48,215 bases of DNA from Actinomycetota bacterium (GTDB lineage: Bacteria > Actinomycetota > Nitriliruptoria > Euzebyales > JAHELV01). The translations under genes were made by a program, and so were the position numbers. The stretch is from assembly GCA_019347695.1 (NCBI GenBank), contig JAHWKT010000005.1, forward strand, positions 1 through 48,215, written 5' to 3'. Shown here one piece after another: positions 25,566 through 34,364 of the stretch (the first letter of the stretch is position 1; the number at the start of each line of letters is the position of its first letter). Under the pieces are notes generated by a model that made no database searches, was not told where the DNA came from, and saw nothing but the letters and a program-made list of their open reading frames with translations.

Positions 25566-26716
25566 CGACTGCTCCGGTCGAGACAGCGCTGTCGGTCCGA
25601 TCGTCATGGGGTGTCGGGACCCTGTCAACTCGCCCCGCCCCCCATGCGCCATCGGACAACAGCGTCCGCCACCGGATGGTGGGTCGAGATCTCGCGTACT
25701 GCTCGGGCCGAGATCGGCAGCTCGTCAGGCTCGAACTCCACAAGCACGACGGGGAGCGGCAGCAACTCGATCGCCAGAGTCGAACCGACGGCGCCGTACG
25801 GCGCGTTGCTGATACACAGGAGCCACGCTGCGGGACGCGATCCTCGCGACAGCGATGGACGATGGTCGTGCCGCAGCGGCTCGACTCGTCGGTAGGACGC
25901 CCTCATCTGCACGCATCACCGATCGAGATTCGCCCACGTCCAGCGCGCGACCCGGAGATGACGCGGTAATCGACGCACGAGCGCTCGCTGACGAGGAACC
26001 CGCACGGCCATGCAAGCCACCCCGTGTTCGAAGGACACGCGGGGTGCTCGATCGTGTCCGCCGGCTCCCCCGGCCCACGTATCCGCCATCTTCGCCCCAC
26101 CGGCCGCCGTCAACTCCCGGCGCACCGGCGTGTCAGCACGTGTCAACAGACCGACTCTCGCCCAGAACTGGTCGCCGCTCCACGCTCCACGGCGTCGATC
26201 ACTATCGTCGACCTCGTCGATCGTGGTGGCCTCGGCCGGCAGGGCGGCAACATGGGCGACGACGCGAGTCGCGTCAGCCATGCTGGCAGGGATCGGCTGT
26301 TCCCGACGACAGACCTGCGATGCCGCCTGTCGACAGTCGGCCGGGCGCGGGGACGCGGATCGTTACGCATCCGCACCCGACGGCCGTCGTGCGACATCGC
26401 TGGATCGCGGCGCGGCGCGGTCCGATGCCGCGCTGCAACTCGTGCACGCGAACACCGCCGAGAACAGTAGGGCCAGGCGGCGCATCCAACGGCCACCGTC
26501 GGCAACCGGTGAGAGGATTACAGCCATAGCATTCACCCGAATGTCGCCCCGGTGCACCGTAGTGTCCGTTGATGGCTGTATCGGGGCTGCGCGTACGACC
26601 TCCCCAAGGTGGACGATCGCCGATCGTTGACAATGGCTACATTCGTCGCTGCGTGGCCGGCGACCCACGAGCTACTCGCCCGGCGAGGCACGTCGACCAA
26701 CCGGCGGACATCGCAA
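25566..26716. other. 1.1-kb degenerate region
   Basis: No intact recognisable gene is seen. A minus-strand open frame at 25625-25912 contains [20 protein letters not shown] and may be a real 95-residue or truncated protein of unknown family. A minus-strand start at 26485 encodes a lipoprotein-like leader (MRRLALLFSAVFACTSC) whose frame stops after 40 codons at 26363. Near 26600 the minus strand reads IVHLGEVVRA, like the C-terminal end of MazF. A near-perfect inverted repeat (ACCCCGTGT/ACACGCGGGGT) at about 26021-26046 could be an old terminator. The whole stretch reads as gene remnants. Confidence 0.4.
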
Positions 26717-26747
26717 TACACATTCGTCACGGCTCAATGTGTACGAT
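26717..26747 (+). promoter_or_regulatory. vapBC operator and -10 element
   Basis: An inverted repeat TACACATT-N11-AATGTGTA (26717-26743) overlaps TACGAT (26742-26747), a plausible -10 box, six bases before the antitoxin ATG. Such sites are where VapB/VapC complexes autorepress. The message would be leaderless or nearly so. Confidence 0.68.
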
Positions 26748-26753
26748 GGTGAC

Positions 26754-26954
26754 ATGCGCACCAACATCGACATCGATGAGCAGCTCCTCGCCGACGCACA
26801 AGCCATCGCCGGCACCGCCACCAAGAAGGCCACGGTCGAGCACGCCCTGCGAGAACTCGTCCGCCGCAAGGACCGACAGCGCATCCGAGAGCTACACGGC
26901 AGCGTCGAGTGGACCGGCGACCTCAACGAGTCCCGCAGCGGCCGACATCAGTGA
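26754..26954 (+). CDS. VapB-type antitoxin
   Basis: A 66-residue ribbon-helix-helix antitoxin starting MRTNIDIDEQLLADAQAIAG, with the typical KKATVEHALRELVRRK helix and a toxin-binding tail ending in the toxin gene overlap (GTGA). It binds the operator just upstream and inhibits the VapC encoded next. Confidence 0.9.
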   Translation: MRTNIDIDEQLLADAQAIAGTATKKATVEHALRELVRRKDRQRIRELHGSVEWTGDLNESRSGRHQ

Positions 26955-27385
26955 TCGTCGTCGACACCACCGTCTGGATCGACTACTTCGCAGGCCGCGA
27001 CGAGAAGCCGCACGTCGGCGAACTGCAGCAGCTCGTGGACGCCGACGCCGGGATCGCACTCACTGACGTCATCCTGGGCGAGATCCTGCAGGGACTGCGC
27101 GGCGAGCACACCGTCCGGCGGGTCGATCAGCGACTGCAAGCGTTCGACATCCTGCGGCTGCGCACGCTCGACGACTTCCGCAACGCCGCTGCGCTGTACC
27201 GGCACGCCGGAAGCAAGGGCAAGACCATCCGCCGAACCCTGGACTGCCTCATCGCGACCGTATGCATCCGCGAGAGCTGCGCCATCCTCCACAACGACCG
27301 CGACTTCGACCACCTCGCCGACGTCACCGACCTCGTGGTGCACGCCGCGCCCCATTCCGGCGACCGGGGCGACCCCACACAATGA
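26951..27385 (+). CDS. VapC-type PIN-domain toxin
   Basis: A 144-residue PIN ribonuclease with all acidic active-site segments: VVDTTVWIDYF (first Asp), LTDVILGEILQGL (Glu), TLDCLIATVC (Asp) and HNDRDFDHLA (final Asp). It starts with GTG overlapping the antitoxin stop by four bases, so translation is coupled. It should cleave RNA when released from VapB. Confidence 0.92.
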   Translation: MIVVDTTVWIDYFAGRDEKPHVGELQQLVDADAGIALTDVILGEILQGLRGEHTVRRVDQRLQAFDILRLRTLDDFRNAAALYRHAGSKGKTIRRTLDCLIATVCIRESCAILHNDRDFDHLADVTDLVVHAAPHSGDRGDPTQ

Positions 27386-27409
27386 CCTCCCACGCCCTGG
27401 ATCACAGTT

Positions 27410-27979
27410 TCACGGGTCGCCAGGCCCGCGTCGACTCGTCACAAGCGCGGCGGCCATCTCTCGCGCCGAGCGCCATGCGTCGTCGACGTTGCTGACAGCC
27501 CCGGCGACGGTGGCGCCTTCCTCCAGGACGAGCAGGCGCTCGCCGAGCGCGCGGGGGTCGCTGGCGCCGGCATCCAACGCGAGGCGGGCGAACAGTTCAC
27601 GAATCCACTGCTTCTGGGCGGCAACAACCTGCCGGGCCGGGTGGTCTGGATCCGGGAGCTCGGCGAACGCGTTGATGAAGGCGCAGCCCCGGACGGCCTC
27701 GCGTCGCATCCAGACATCGCACGCGTCGAACACGGCGAGCAGGCGATCCGTGGCGGTGCCGTCGCAGCGCTCCAGCTCGTCGAGCAGCCAGGCACGCCGC
27801 CGTTCATCACGGTCACGCAGGTAGGCGGCGACGAGCTCGTCCTTGGAGCCGAAGTTGTTGTACAGCGTCATCTTCGAGACGTCGGTGCGCTCGACCAGCG
27901 TGTCGACGCCGACGGCGGGGATGCCGGCGCCGTAGAAGAGCTCGCCCAGACGCCCTGCAGCCCGCTGTACGGCCGACAC
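27410..27979 (-). CDS. TetR-family transcriptional regulator
   Basis: About 189 residues from a GTG start at 27979. The helix-turn-helix region is GVDTLVERTDVSKMTLYNNF followed by GSKDELVAAYLRDRDERR. It belongs to the TetR group with a C-terminal TetR_C_33-like domain (CAFINAFAELPDPDHPARQV). An upstream in-frame ATG at 28108 would add residues without homology. It is convergent with the vapC gene and has no obvious target gene beside it, its 5' side being the broken vapC copy. Confidence 0.84.
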   Translation of the reverse strand: MSAVQRAAGRLGELFYGAGIPAVGVDTLVERTDVSKMTLYNNFGSKDELVAAYLRDRDERRRAWLLDELERCDGTATDRLLAVFDACDVWMRREAVRGCAFINAFAELPDPDHPARQVVAAQKQWIRELFARLALDAGASDPRALGERLLVLEEGATVAGAVSNVDDAWRSAREMAAALVTSRRGPGDP

Positions 27980-28165
27980 ATCAGTCCCGACCGCGAACTC
28001 GCGGCCGCACTTTCCGAGTAGACGGACTGGGTGGTCGAGCACACTGGGCGTCGAGCGTGCATCGCTCGGCGTATGAGGCTCCCGCATGCTGCGACGACAT
28101 CGGGGCACCGCTGCGTCGCCAACGCCGACCGCTGCGCCTGCGGCTGGCTGCGTTGGCGCTCCGGC

Positions 28166-28422
28166 TCACGTCGACAGCACGGTGCCCTGTACCGGCCGAT
28201 GATCCGATCGGCGGTCACGAAATGGAGGTTGTCGACCCTCGCTAGCGCGACGTCGAACTCAAGACGTCCGAGCACCGTCTTGATCTCGGCCTCCCACAGG
28301 CTCGCCGCGCTGACGAACACCATCGCGGAGCCGTCGGCGATCGCAGTGCGCGCATCTCGCGACAGCCGCGGATCGTCCACCAGCCACCACAGGAAGGCGT
28401 GGGTGTTCAGCAGCAGCGACAT
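28166..28422 (-). pseudogene. vapC toxin copy with internal deletion
   Basis: The frame begins MSLLLNTHAFLWWLVDDPRL and AASLWEAEIKTVLGRLEFDV, nearly identical to the toxin at 45297-45683. It then jumps from the FDVA region straight to VDNLHFVTADRIIGRY. About 50 residues, including the HHNDPFDRML active-site segment, are missing. One extra base near 28185 also displaces the natural ending, which can still be read as GTVLST plus stop at 28166. The first Asp of the active site has become Asn (LLNTH instead of LLDTH). No antitoxin precedes it. It is a dead duplicate. Confidence 0.78.
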
Positions 28423-28475
28423 CAACCGCTCTGATTCGTCGGTCGCCAACACAGACAGAACCCGCGAGCGCATGG

Positions 28476-28799
28476 TCAGTAGACGATGTCGAGCGCGTAC
28501 CGCAGCGCACGGTCCAAGTCGGCCCGCACGACCTCCCCGAGGTGGCCGACGGGCTCGCCGTCGAGCACACTGACCGGCACAGTGATCACGCTGTCACAAC
28601 TGATGACGCACCGGTTGCCAAGACCCTGCTCCGGTCCGATCCGCACTTCGGAGCGGATGCCTCGGATCGTGCGGGTGATCGGCGCGCAGGTGACAGACGT
28701 CAGCACGCCGAGGGCGGCGTCTCGCGTCAGCACGCACACGGGACGTCGTCCCGTGTGCGGTCCGAGATCAGCCCAGTAGATGTCGTTACGGGCTACCAC
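28476..28799 (-). CDS. MazF/PemK-type endoribonuclease toxin
   Basis: A 107-residue toxin of normal length. It opens MVARNDIYWADLGPHTGRRP, with the conserved RR-P-C-V-L strand, then VTCAPITRTIRGIRSEVRIG and ISCDSVITVPVSVLDG. It closes with HLGEVVRADLDRAL. MazF cleaves single-stranded RNA at short sequence motifs. The start overlaps the upstream antitoxin gene by seven bases, so the two are one operon. Confidence 0.92.
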   Translation of the reverse strand: MVARNDIYWADLGPHTGRRPVCVLTRDAALGVLTSVTCAPITRTIRGIRSEVRIGPEQGLGNRCVISCDSVITVPVSVLDGEPVGHLGEVVRADLDRALRYALDIVY

Positions 28800-29038
28800 G
28801 CCGGAACGGTCTGAGCAGCCAGCCTCCGTGCGGACTGCACCAGTGCAGGATCAGCCGGGTGGCGTCGGTACGCCGCGACGAGTTCGCGGTCGGCGTCAGC
28901 AAGATCCTCGGCGGTGATCACCGCCTGCGCGCCGCGGCGCAGAAGCTCGGACCGGTTGGTGCCGAGCCGGGCAGCCAACCTGTCGAGCTGCGCAACCAAT
29001 TCATCGTCGAGCTGCACGAGCACTTCGCGTCGAGACAT
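28793..29038 (-). CDS. ribbon-helix-helix antitoxin of MazEF-type pair
   Basis: An 81-residue protein starting MSRREVLVQLDDELVAQLDR, then LGTNRSELLRRGAQAVI: a CopG/RHH DNA-binding domain followed by a toxin-binding C-terminal tail. It precedes and overlaps the MazF gene. An ATG two codons upstream (29044) is an alternative start. Confidence 0.88.
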   Translation of the reverse strand: MSRREVLVQLDDELVAQLDRLAARLGTNRSELLRRGAQAVITAEDLADADRELVAAYRRHPADPALVQSARRLAAQTVPAW

Positions 29039-29049
29039 GAGCATATGCT

Positions 29050-29712
29050 ATCACATATGACGTTCGGCACGCTGGCGATCGTCGCCAACACTGCGACGCC
29101 GCCGGCATGCCCGGTCGTCAACGCGAGCAGCGCACCGATCGGGAGGAACGCGGCCACGACGACGGCCGACACTCCGCCGCCCGGCCGCCGTGGCGTCCGT
29201 CGGTCGACCGGCGACCAGCAGCCACGCGATCAGCGCGACGAGGACGGGCACGACCCATGCTCCCAGGCCAGCCCGCCAGCCTCCGGCGAGCCGCGCGATC
29301 GGAACCGTGGCCGCGGCGGCCGCAGCCGAGCCACCACCAGCGCCTTCGAGTACATCGCGGTCGCCCACTCGAGACGGTCCGCGAACCAACGTTTCACTGC
29401 CACCGGCAGCAGGACATTGCCGAGGGCTGCGCCGGCCACGGCGACGCCGGTGGCGACGAGCACCGCCGTCGGCCGCTGGATCAGCACCCGCGCGACGAGC
29501 CCCACCGCGAGCGCGCTGACGGCTGCGATGAACGTCGCCGCCAGACCGATGGCCGTCGCGGAGCTCACCCGGTCGTCGTCGGATCCGGTCGACTCCAGTT
29601 GACGTGCAACGGCAACGTCACGACCCCGGTCGCCCTTGACCACCGCAGGGTCGTCGACGTCGTCAGAGATCTCTGGCGGCACATCCCCACGCGATACCCG
29701 CGACTGGCTCAT
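29050..29712 (-). pseudogene. cyanate/CynX-type MFS transporter, decayed N-terminal part
   Basis: From ATG 29712 the frame has a charged N-terminus, then AIGLAATFIAAVSALAVGLV and GNVLLPVAVKRWFADRLEWA, the second being typical of CynX/NimT-like MFS transporters. After MYSKAL a shift near 29370 moves to IARLAGGWRAGLGAWVVPVL and ALIAWLLVAGR. A further shift near 29165 gives VVVAAFLPIGALLALTTGHA. The remaining helices are absent where the MazEF operon begins. It is truncated and frameshifted, so no transporter can form. Confidence 0.68.
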
Positions 29713-30025
29713 ACCGCGATGGTACGTCCGTTCGAGATCGGCGCGGCCGCCAGGGCTCGGTGCCAGTTCGTGGTTGCGATCTGCCTTGCGAGCGAGACAC
29801 CGCGTCGCGACCCGGCGCGCGCCGCCATCCACATGGCGCCGTACGGTTCAGGGCGTACGCGGTCTCGCCATATGCGACACCCGGCTGGTCGCCGACGGGC
29901 ATCGCCCCAGCGTTCGTACTGCATCTGGACCCCTATCGGGTCTTGCCCGGGCAACTGCTCCGCGTACGCTCAGGCAGTACAACGCGCTGTGCCTGAGGTC
30001 GCGGTGCCAGTCGAAGGGAAACGCG
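29713..30025. other. intergenic region before the universal stress gene
   Basis: I see no gene in these 313 bases. It must contain the promoter for the universal stress protein. GAAGGGAA at 30014-30021 is that gene's ribosome-binding site. No promoter boxes are convincing. Confidence 0.4.
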
Positions 30026-30895
30026 ATGGACTTGATCGTGGTTGGAGTGGACGGGTCGGCGCCCGCGGACACCGCACTGCGATGGGCGGCACGACAGGCC
30101 CGGCTCACCGGCGCCGAACTGGCTGTGGTGTACGCCTACGGACGGCGCCCCGGCCGCGCGAGGTCGGAAGATGGCAGCCGTGCGCTGGCCGACAAGCTGC
30201 TGACGTCGATCACGAAGCGCAACAGCGACGTGCTCGAGCACGTGACATGGCACCTGCACGCGGAGTCGGCCGGGCGAGGCTCACCCGCGCGCGTGCTGAT
30301 GGACGAGGCGGAGCAGGCGGACCTCATCGTCGTCGGCTCCCGCGGCCGCGGCGGATTCGGTGAGCTGCTCCTTGGCTCGACCAGCTACCGACTGGCCGGG
30401 CGCACCAGGACCCCCGTCGTCGTGCTCCGCGCGGACCTGCCGACCGGCGCCGATGAGCCCCCGTTCCCCGGGGATGTGGTGGTGGGCGTCGATGGCTCGG
30501 ACACCGGTGACCGCGCGCTGCTATGGGCTGCCGCCGAAGCACGACGTCGCGACGTGACGCTGCACGTCCTGCATGCACAGCCGCTGCCGACCCACTACCT
30601 CTACGGGATGGGCTCGGTGCCCAACATCGACAAGGAACGGGCGCTTATTGTCGAGGAGGGCGAGAAGATCATCGAGCGGGCGCTGACCCGCGCACAAGAC
30701 GCGCTCGACGACATCGAGATCGCCAGGCACTGTCTCGTGGAACCCGTCGCCAATGCGCTGGTCAGCTTCGCCGGACGCGAGAACCTGATCGTCGTCGGCA
30801 GCCGGGGACACGGCTATGTCAGCGGGTTGATGCTCGGAGCGACCAGCCACCAGGTACTCCACCACGCCCAAGCACCGGTGGTCGTCGTGCCGTAA
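30026..30895 (+). CDS. tandem-domain universal stress protein
   Basis: A 289-residue cytoplasmic protein with two UspA domains. Domain 1 is MDLIVVGVDGSAPADTALRW to DLIVVGSRGRGGFGELLLGS. Domain 2 is DVVVGVDGSDTGDRALLWAA to LIVVGSRGHGYVSGLMLGAT. Both carry the G-2x-G-9x-G-(S/T) ATP-binding pattern, so both may bind ATP. Such proteins respond to hypoxia, starvation and oxidative stress in actinobacteria. ATG at 30026 follows GAAGGGAA. It is apparently monocistronic. Confidence 0.96.
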   Translation: MDLIVVGVDGSAPADTALRWAARQARLTGAELAVVYAYGRRPGRARSEDGSRALADKLLTSITKRNSDVLEHVTWHLHAESAGRGSPARVLMDEAEQADLIVVGSRGRGGFGELLLGSTSYRLAGRTRTPVVVLRADLPTGADEPPFPGDVVVGVDGSDTGDRALLWAAAEARRRDVTLHVLHAQPLPTHYLYGMGSVPNIDKERALIVEEGEKIIERALTRAQDALDDIEIARHCLVEPVANALVSFAGRENLIVVGSRGHGYVSGLMLGATSHQVLHHAQAPVVVVP

Positions 30896-30947
30896 TCACC
30901 GGCCGAGCCCGACAGCAGCCACCATCCATCATGTCGAGCGCCACACC

Positions 30948-31100
30948 GTGACGGGCGTCCTGCTGCTCGTCACCGGCGCCGCCAGCGCCGGACTGGCCAT
31001 CCTCGGTGCCCGCTGGGCACTCGGGTTCCTCGCGCTGCTCGGCGTCCTGGCCGTGCCCGTGGGCCGCACCCTGCCCGACGTCAGCGCGTCGCCCAGCTGA
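30948..31100 (+). CDS. possible small membrane protein or MFS end remnant
   Basis: A 50-residue frame from GTG: VLLLVTGAASAGLAILGARW and LGFLALLGVLAVPVGRTLPD give one or two hydrophobic helices. There is no clear Shine-Dalgarno site. It could be a real short membrane protein, or the last helices of a lost transporter. I do not assign a function. Confidence 0.35.
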   Translation: MTGVLLLVTGAASAGLAILGARWALGFLALLGVLAVPVGRTLPDVSASPS

Positions 31101-31244
31101 TACCTGTCCCACCCACGTACCGGGCCACCCTTTGCCACCGCGACGAGGCCGTCGAGGTGGGTGCGGGCGATCACGTGGCGATCCGCCCCAGCGTCACTGC
31201 TCGCACGCGCGAGGACGCCGTCGTCCTGCTCACCGCGGCTGCGG

Positions 31245-31283
31245 GTAGATATATATAAACTACAGTTCGCCTGTAATACTGTG
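31245..31283 (+). promoter_or_regulatory. AT-rich promoter/operator-like segment
   Basis: TAGATATATATAAAC (31246-31260) is a striking A/T island in this GC-rich DNA. It is followed by TACAG-N5-CTGTA (31261-31275), which overlaps TAATAC (31274-31279), a -10-like box eight bases before an ATG at 31287. The inverted repeat suggests a regulated promoter for the membrane protein that follows. Confidence 0.5.
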
Positions 31284-31286
31284 CGT

Positions 31287-32603
31287 ATGGGGGCGAAGCG
31301 GCAAGCTGACGGCGAGGCGACGGTACCCGCGGAGCACGGCGTGCGTCAGGCGCGGCACCGCCGTCGAGCAAGCGTCGGCGACGACCACGGTCACCGTTCG
31401 CGGCGGTCGCGCCCGCCGTCGGGATCGCACTCGTCTACGGCGTTGCAGTCGCGGTGTGGGTCGTCGCCGGTGACCGCCTGCCCGCCGGGCGGTGGCTGGC
31501 GGTGCACCTGTTCACGCTCGGCGTGCTGACCAACGTCGTGGTGGTCTTCTCCCAGCACTTCGGGCTGACCGTGACCCGCGCACCCGACCAGCGGTCGCGG
31601 TGGCAGCCGGCGATCCTGAACACCGGCATCCTGCTCGTGCTGGTCGGCATCCCAACATCGAGCACGTGGACGATCGCACTGGGCGCGACGATCACCACGA
31701 CGGTCGTGTTCCGCTTCGTATCTGCGGCTGCGGCGCATGCGCCGCCAAGCTGTCGGCGCGCGGTTCGCGTGGATCGTGCGCATCCACGAACGCGCGCACG
31801 GCTCGTTCATCCACGGCGCCGTGCGCGGGCTGCTGTCGGGCGTCGGAGCGCTGCGCGGGTCGTGGTACGGCGCCGGGCGGATCGCGCACCTGCACGTCAA
31901 CATCCTCGGCTGGGCGGGCCTGACGCTGTTGGCCACGCTGGTGTTCTTCGGCCCGACGATGCTGGGAACGCGGATCGAGTCCGGCGCGAACGCCCGCGCC
32001 GCGGTCGCCTTGCGTCGGGCAGCGACCGCGCTGACGATCGCGGTGGTGTTGCTCCTTGCGTCGGGCGTCGACGGACCGGCCGGCAAGGCGTTCCGTTCAG
32101 CCGCCGCCCTGGCTCTCGGTGTGTACGCCTGGGCGGTGGGCATGGTCTGCCTCCCGGTGCTGCGAGCCGCTCGGGCGGCCAAGCCGTCGGCGGCACGACC
32201 ACCACTGATCGCGCTGTGCGGCTGGTTCCCCGTGCTCGCCTGGGCTGATGTCGTCGTCGCGACCGGCGGGCTGCAGTTGCTGGACGCGCTCGGGCTCGCA
32301 GCACTCGCCGGCGTGTTCGACCAGGCCTTCGCCACAGCGTTGAGCTACGTCGCTCCGGCGCTTCGCGGCCGGACGAACGCCGACCGCGCGCAGCTGACGG
32401 CCCGGCTGACGCGCGGCGCGACACCGCGCACCGTGGCGTACAACATCGGCGTGGTCGCCGTGGCCGTCGCCGCGGCCGGCGGCACCACGCTCGATGCCGC
32501 CGGAGCAGGGTTGGCCGCCGTGGCCTGGCCGCTCGTCATCGCCAGCATCGCGACACAGGCAGTGATGGCACTGTGGCCGGTCGGTCGAGACGCGCCATTG
32601 TGA
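31287..32603 (+). pseudogene. multi-spanning membrane protein, frameshifted (NnrS/copper-oxidase-membrane-domain-like)
   Basis: An integral membrane protein with about ten helices split over frames. AVHLFTLGVLTNVVVVFSQH, PAILNTGILLVLVGIPTSS and IALGATITTTVVF are in one frame. After a shift near 31720 it continues with ARFAWIVRIHERAHGSF, IAHLHVNILGWAGLTLLATL and GWFPVLAWADVVVATGGLQL to the stop at 32601. The His-rich helices resemble actinobacterial membrane proteins linked to copper/nitrite metabolism. A second indel near 31390 is needed to join the likely ATG at 31287. Two single-base indels in an otherwise complete gene could be real decay or sequencing error. Confidence 0.65.
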
Positions 32604-32644
32604 CGTCGGGGCAGGTCATGCCGGCGTGACCTGCGACCGCGTCG

Positions 32645-32803
32645 TCACGCCTCGGGTTCCGCCCGTTCCGCGGGGCCATCCACCGGCGCGAGAGCACGCT
32701 CCGCGCCGCAGTGGGGGCACCGATCGTCGTCGACGTGGTCGGGCTCGAGGAATCGCCCACACGACAGACACGTCTGACCCAGCCAGCACGCATCGTCGCC
32801 CAT
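32645..32803 (-). CDS. small zinc-ribbon protein
   Basis: A 52-residue protein with two CxxC knuckles, CLSCGRFLEP and CPHCGAER, forming a probable zinc ribbon, followed by an acidic/Ala-Pro tail. ATG at 32803 follows CGAGGT. It is divergent from the ArsR-like regulator. Function unknown; such ribbons often mediate protein or nucleic-acid contacts. Confidence 0.7.
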   Translation of the reverse strand: MGDDACWLGQTCLSCGRFLEPDHVDDDRCPHCGAERALAPVDGPAERAEPEA

Positions 32804-32932
32804 ACCTCGACGGTAGCGGGCGGCGAAGGCGCCCGCTGCCGCACACCGCGCGCAGGCAAGGTGGGCAACGGATAGGTGGAAGTCGGTAGTATTAAACACA
32901 TCGCGCCTAGAACCGATCGCGGAGGAACCACG

Positions 32933-33610
32933 CTGGACCCCGACGTACGGATGCATCGCGCGCTGGCGGACGAGACGCGCAGCAGACTCCTGCGGATCCT
33001 GCGCGCTTCGCAGGAGCCGCTCGACGCGCGCGAGCTCGCCCACCAGCTCGGTCTGCACCTCACAACGGTGCGCGCCCACCTCGATGTGCTCGTCGAGGCC
33101 GGACTCGCCACGTCCCATTCGGAGGACCGCACCACCCCGGGGCGCCCGCGCCGCCTCTACGAGGCGGCCGACGATCCCTCCACCGCGGTCGACGCCGGCG
33201 GCTACCGGCTACTGGCCGAGATGCTCGCCAGCCACCTCGCGGCCACGAGCGGCGACGTGGCCAGCGATGCCGTCGCGGCCGGCCGCGAATGGGGAACCTA
33301 TCTCGTGCAACGGCCCCCGCCGTACACCACGACACCGAGCGATGCCGCACGCGCCGAGCTGCTGCAGCTGATGGGCCGGCTCGGGTTCCAAGCTGAGCTC
33401 GACGCCGACGGCACCCGGATCCTGCTCCATCGCTGTCCGTTCCTCGATGTCGCCCGACGCCATCAGGACGTCGTGTGCTCGCTGCACCTGGGGATCCTGC
33501 AGGGTGCGCTGCGGACCCTCGACGCGCCACTGGACGCACGTGACCTGGAGCCATTCGTGCAACCCTCGCTCTGCGTCGCCCACATCGCCGAGACAGACCA
33601 CGCCGGCTGA
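32933..33610 (+). CDS. winged-helix transcriptional regulator (ArsR/SufR-like, COG2345 type)
   Basis: About 225 residues. The N-terminal winged helix is LADETRSRLLRILRASQEPL then HQLGLHLTTVRAHLDVLVEA and TTPGRPRRLYEA. The C-terminal half has three Cys in a family pattern: HRCPFLDVARRH, VVCSLHLGIL and SLCVAHIAE. Related SufR-type regulators use such Cys for an iron-sulfur cluster. The best Shine-Dalgarno site, GGAGGA at 32921-32926, lies six bases before an in-frame CTG (32933), whereas the first ATG of the domain (32951) is too far away. I therefore propose a CTG start, with an upstream GTG-type start at 32876 less likely. Confidence 0.87.
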   Translation: MDPDVRMHRALADETRSRLLRILRASQEPLDARELAHQLGLHLTTVRAHLDVLVEAGLATSHSEDRTTPGRPRRLYEAADDPSTAVDAGGYRLLAEMLASHLAATSGDVASDAVAAGREWGTYLVQRPPPYTTTPSDAARAELLQLMGRLGFQAELDADGTRILLHRCPFLDVARRHQDVVCSLHLGILQGALRTLDAPLDARDLEPFVQPSLCVAHIAETDHAG

Positions 33611-33672
33611 CCGCCATTCGCTAGCACCGGCGTGGAGCGCCGTTCGGGGACCGGCCGACACCAGGAGGATCA

Positions 33673-34038
33673 GTGAGCTCGAGGATCTGGCTGCGGCGCG
33701 CCTACGACACGCCGACGCGCAACGACGGCCACCGGGTACTCGTCGATCGGATCTGGCCGCGAGGGGTCTCGAAAGAGGACGCGCGCATCGACGACTGGGC
33801 GCGCGAGCTGGCCCCCAGCGATGACCTTCGCCGCTGGTTCGACCACGACACCGAGCGCTGGGACGAGTTCCAACGGCGCTACCGCGCGGAGCTCCGACGC
33901 CAGGAGCAGTCGCTGGACCAGCTTGCACGACGAATCGACGAGGGCCGGGTCACCCTGGTGTACGGCGCCCGTGACGAGCATCACAACAACGCTGTCGTGC
34001 TCCGCCACGTCCTCGAACTGCGGCGCCAAACGCCATGA
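33673..34038 (+). CDS. DUF488 family protein
   Basis: A complete 121-residue DUF488/YeaO-like cytoplasmic protein. RIWLRRAYDTPTRNDGHRVL, VDRIWPRGVSKEDARIDDWA and LAPSDDLRRWF are the family hallmarks, and the end has VTLVYGARDEHHNNAVVL. GTG at 33673 follows CAGGAGGATCA, a strong ribosome-binding site. The biochemical role is unknown. It follows the regulator gene after 62 bases and may be co-transcribed with it. Confidence 0.92.
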   Translation: MSSRIWLRRAYDTPTRNDGHRVLVDRIWPRGVSKEDARIDDWARELAPSDDLRRWFDHDTERWDEFQRRYRAELRRQEQSLDQLARRIDEGRVTLVYGARDEHHNNAVVLRHVLELRRQTP

Positions 34039-34105
34039 GCGGGCGTGCACGCCCGGCCGAGCTGCGAGGTCACCCTCGGATGGCAGCGGCCCATGGGCGG
34101 CGTCG

Positions 34106-34360
34106 ATGACGACGGCCGGCGATGACCTGGCTCGGCCTCTGCGTGGCATCGACCGCACGAACATCATCCTGTACTGTCGCCACTGGCACGCCACGACGCG
34201 GTTCTATCGCGACGACCTCGAACTCCCCGTCGTCCACACCACCGAGTGGTTCGTCGAGTTTCACCTCACCGGCGAGTCGTACCTCAGCATCGCCGACGCA
34301 CCACGACGGCGCCACGTGCGCGACGGCGACATGACAGCAGCCCTCGACGACGCCATCGAC
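34106..34360 (+). pseudogene. VOC (glyoxalase-like) protein, N-terminal remnant
   Basis: The frame reads RTNIILYCRHWHATTRFYRD, DLELPVVHTTEWFVEFHLTG and ESYLSIADAP, the first half of a vicinal-oxygen-chelate/bleomycin-resistance-type protein. After about 34355 it loses homology because ABC-transporter sequence begins in another frame. The second metal-binding half is missing. An open frame runs on to 34423, so a hybrid peptide is possible. Confidence 0.65.
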
Positions 34361-34364
34361 TTCC

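Noticed and set aside
26021-26046. Possible small RNA or tRNA-like hairpin
   Set aside because: Only one imperfect stem is present and no cloverleaf can be drawn; more likely an old terminator.
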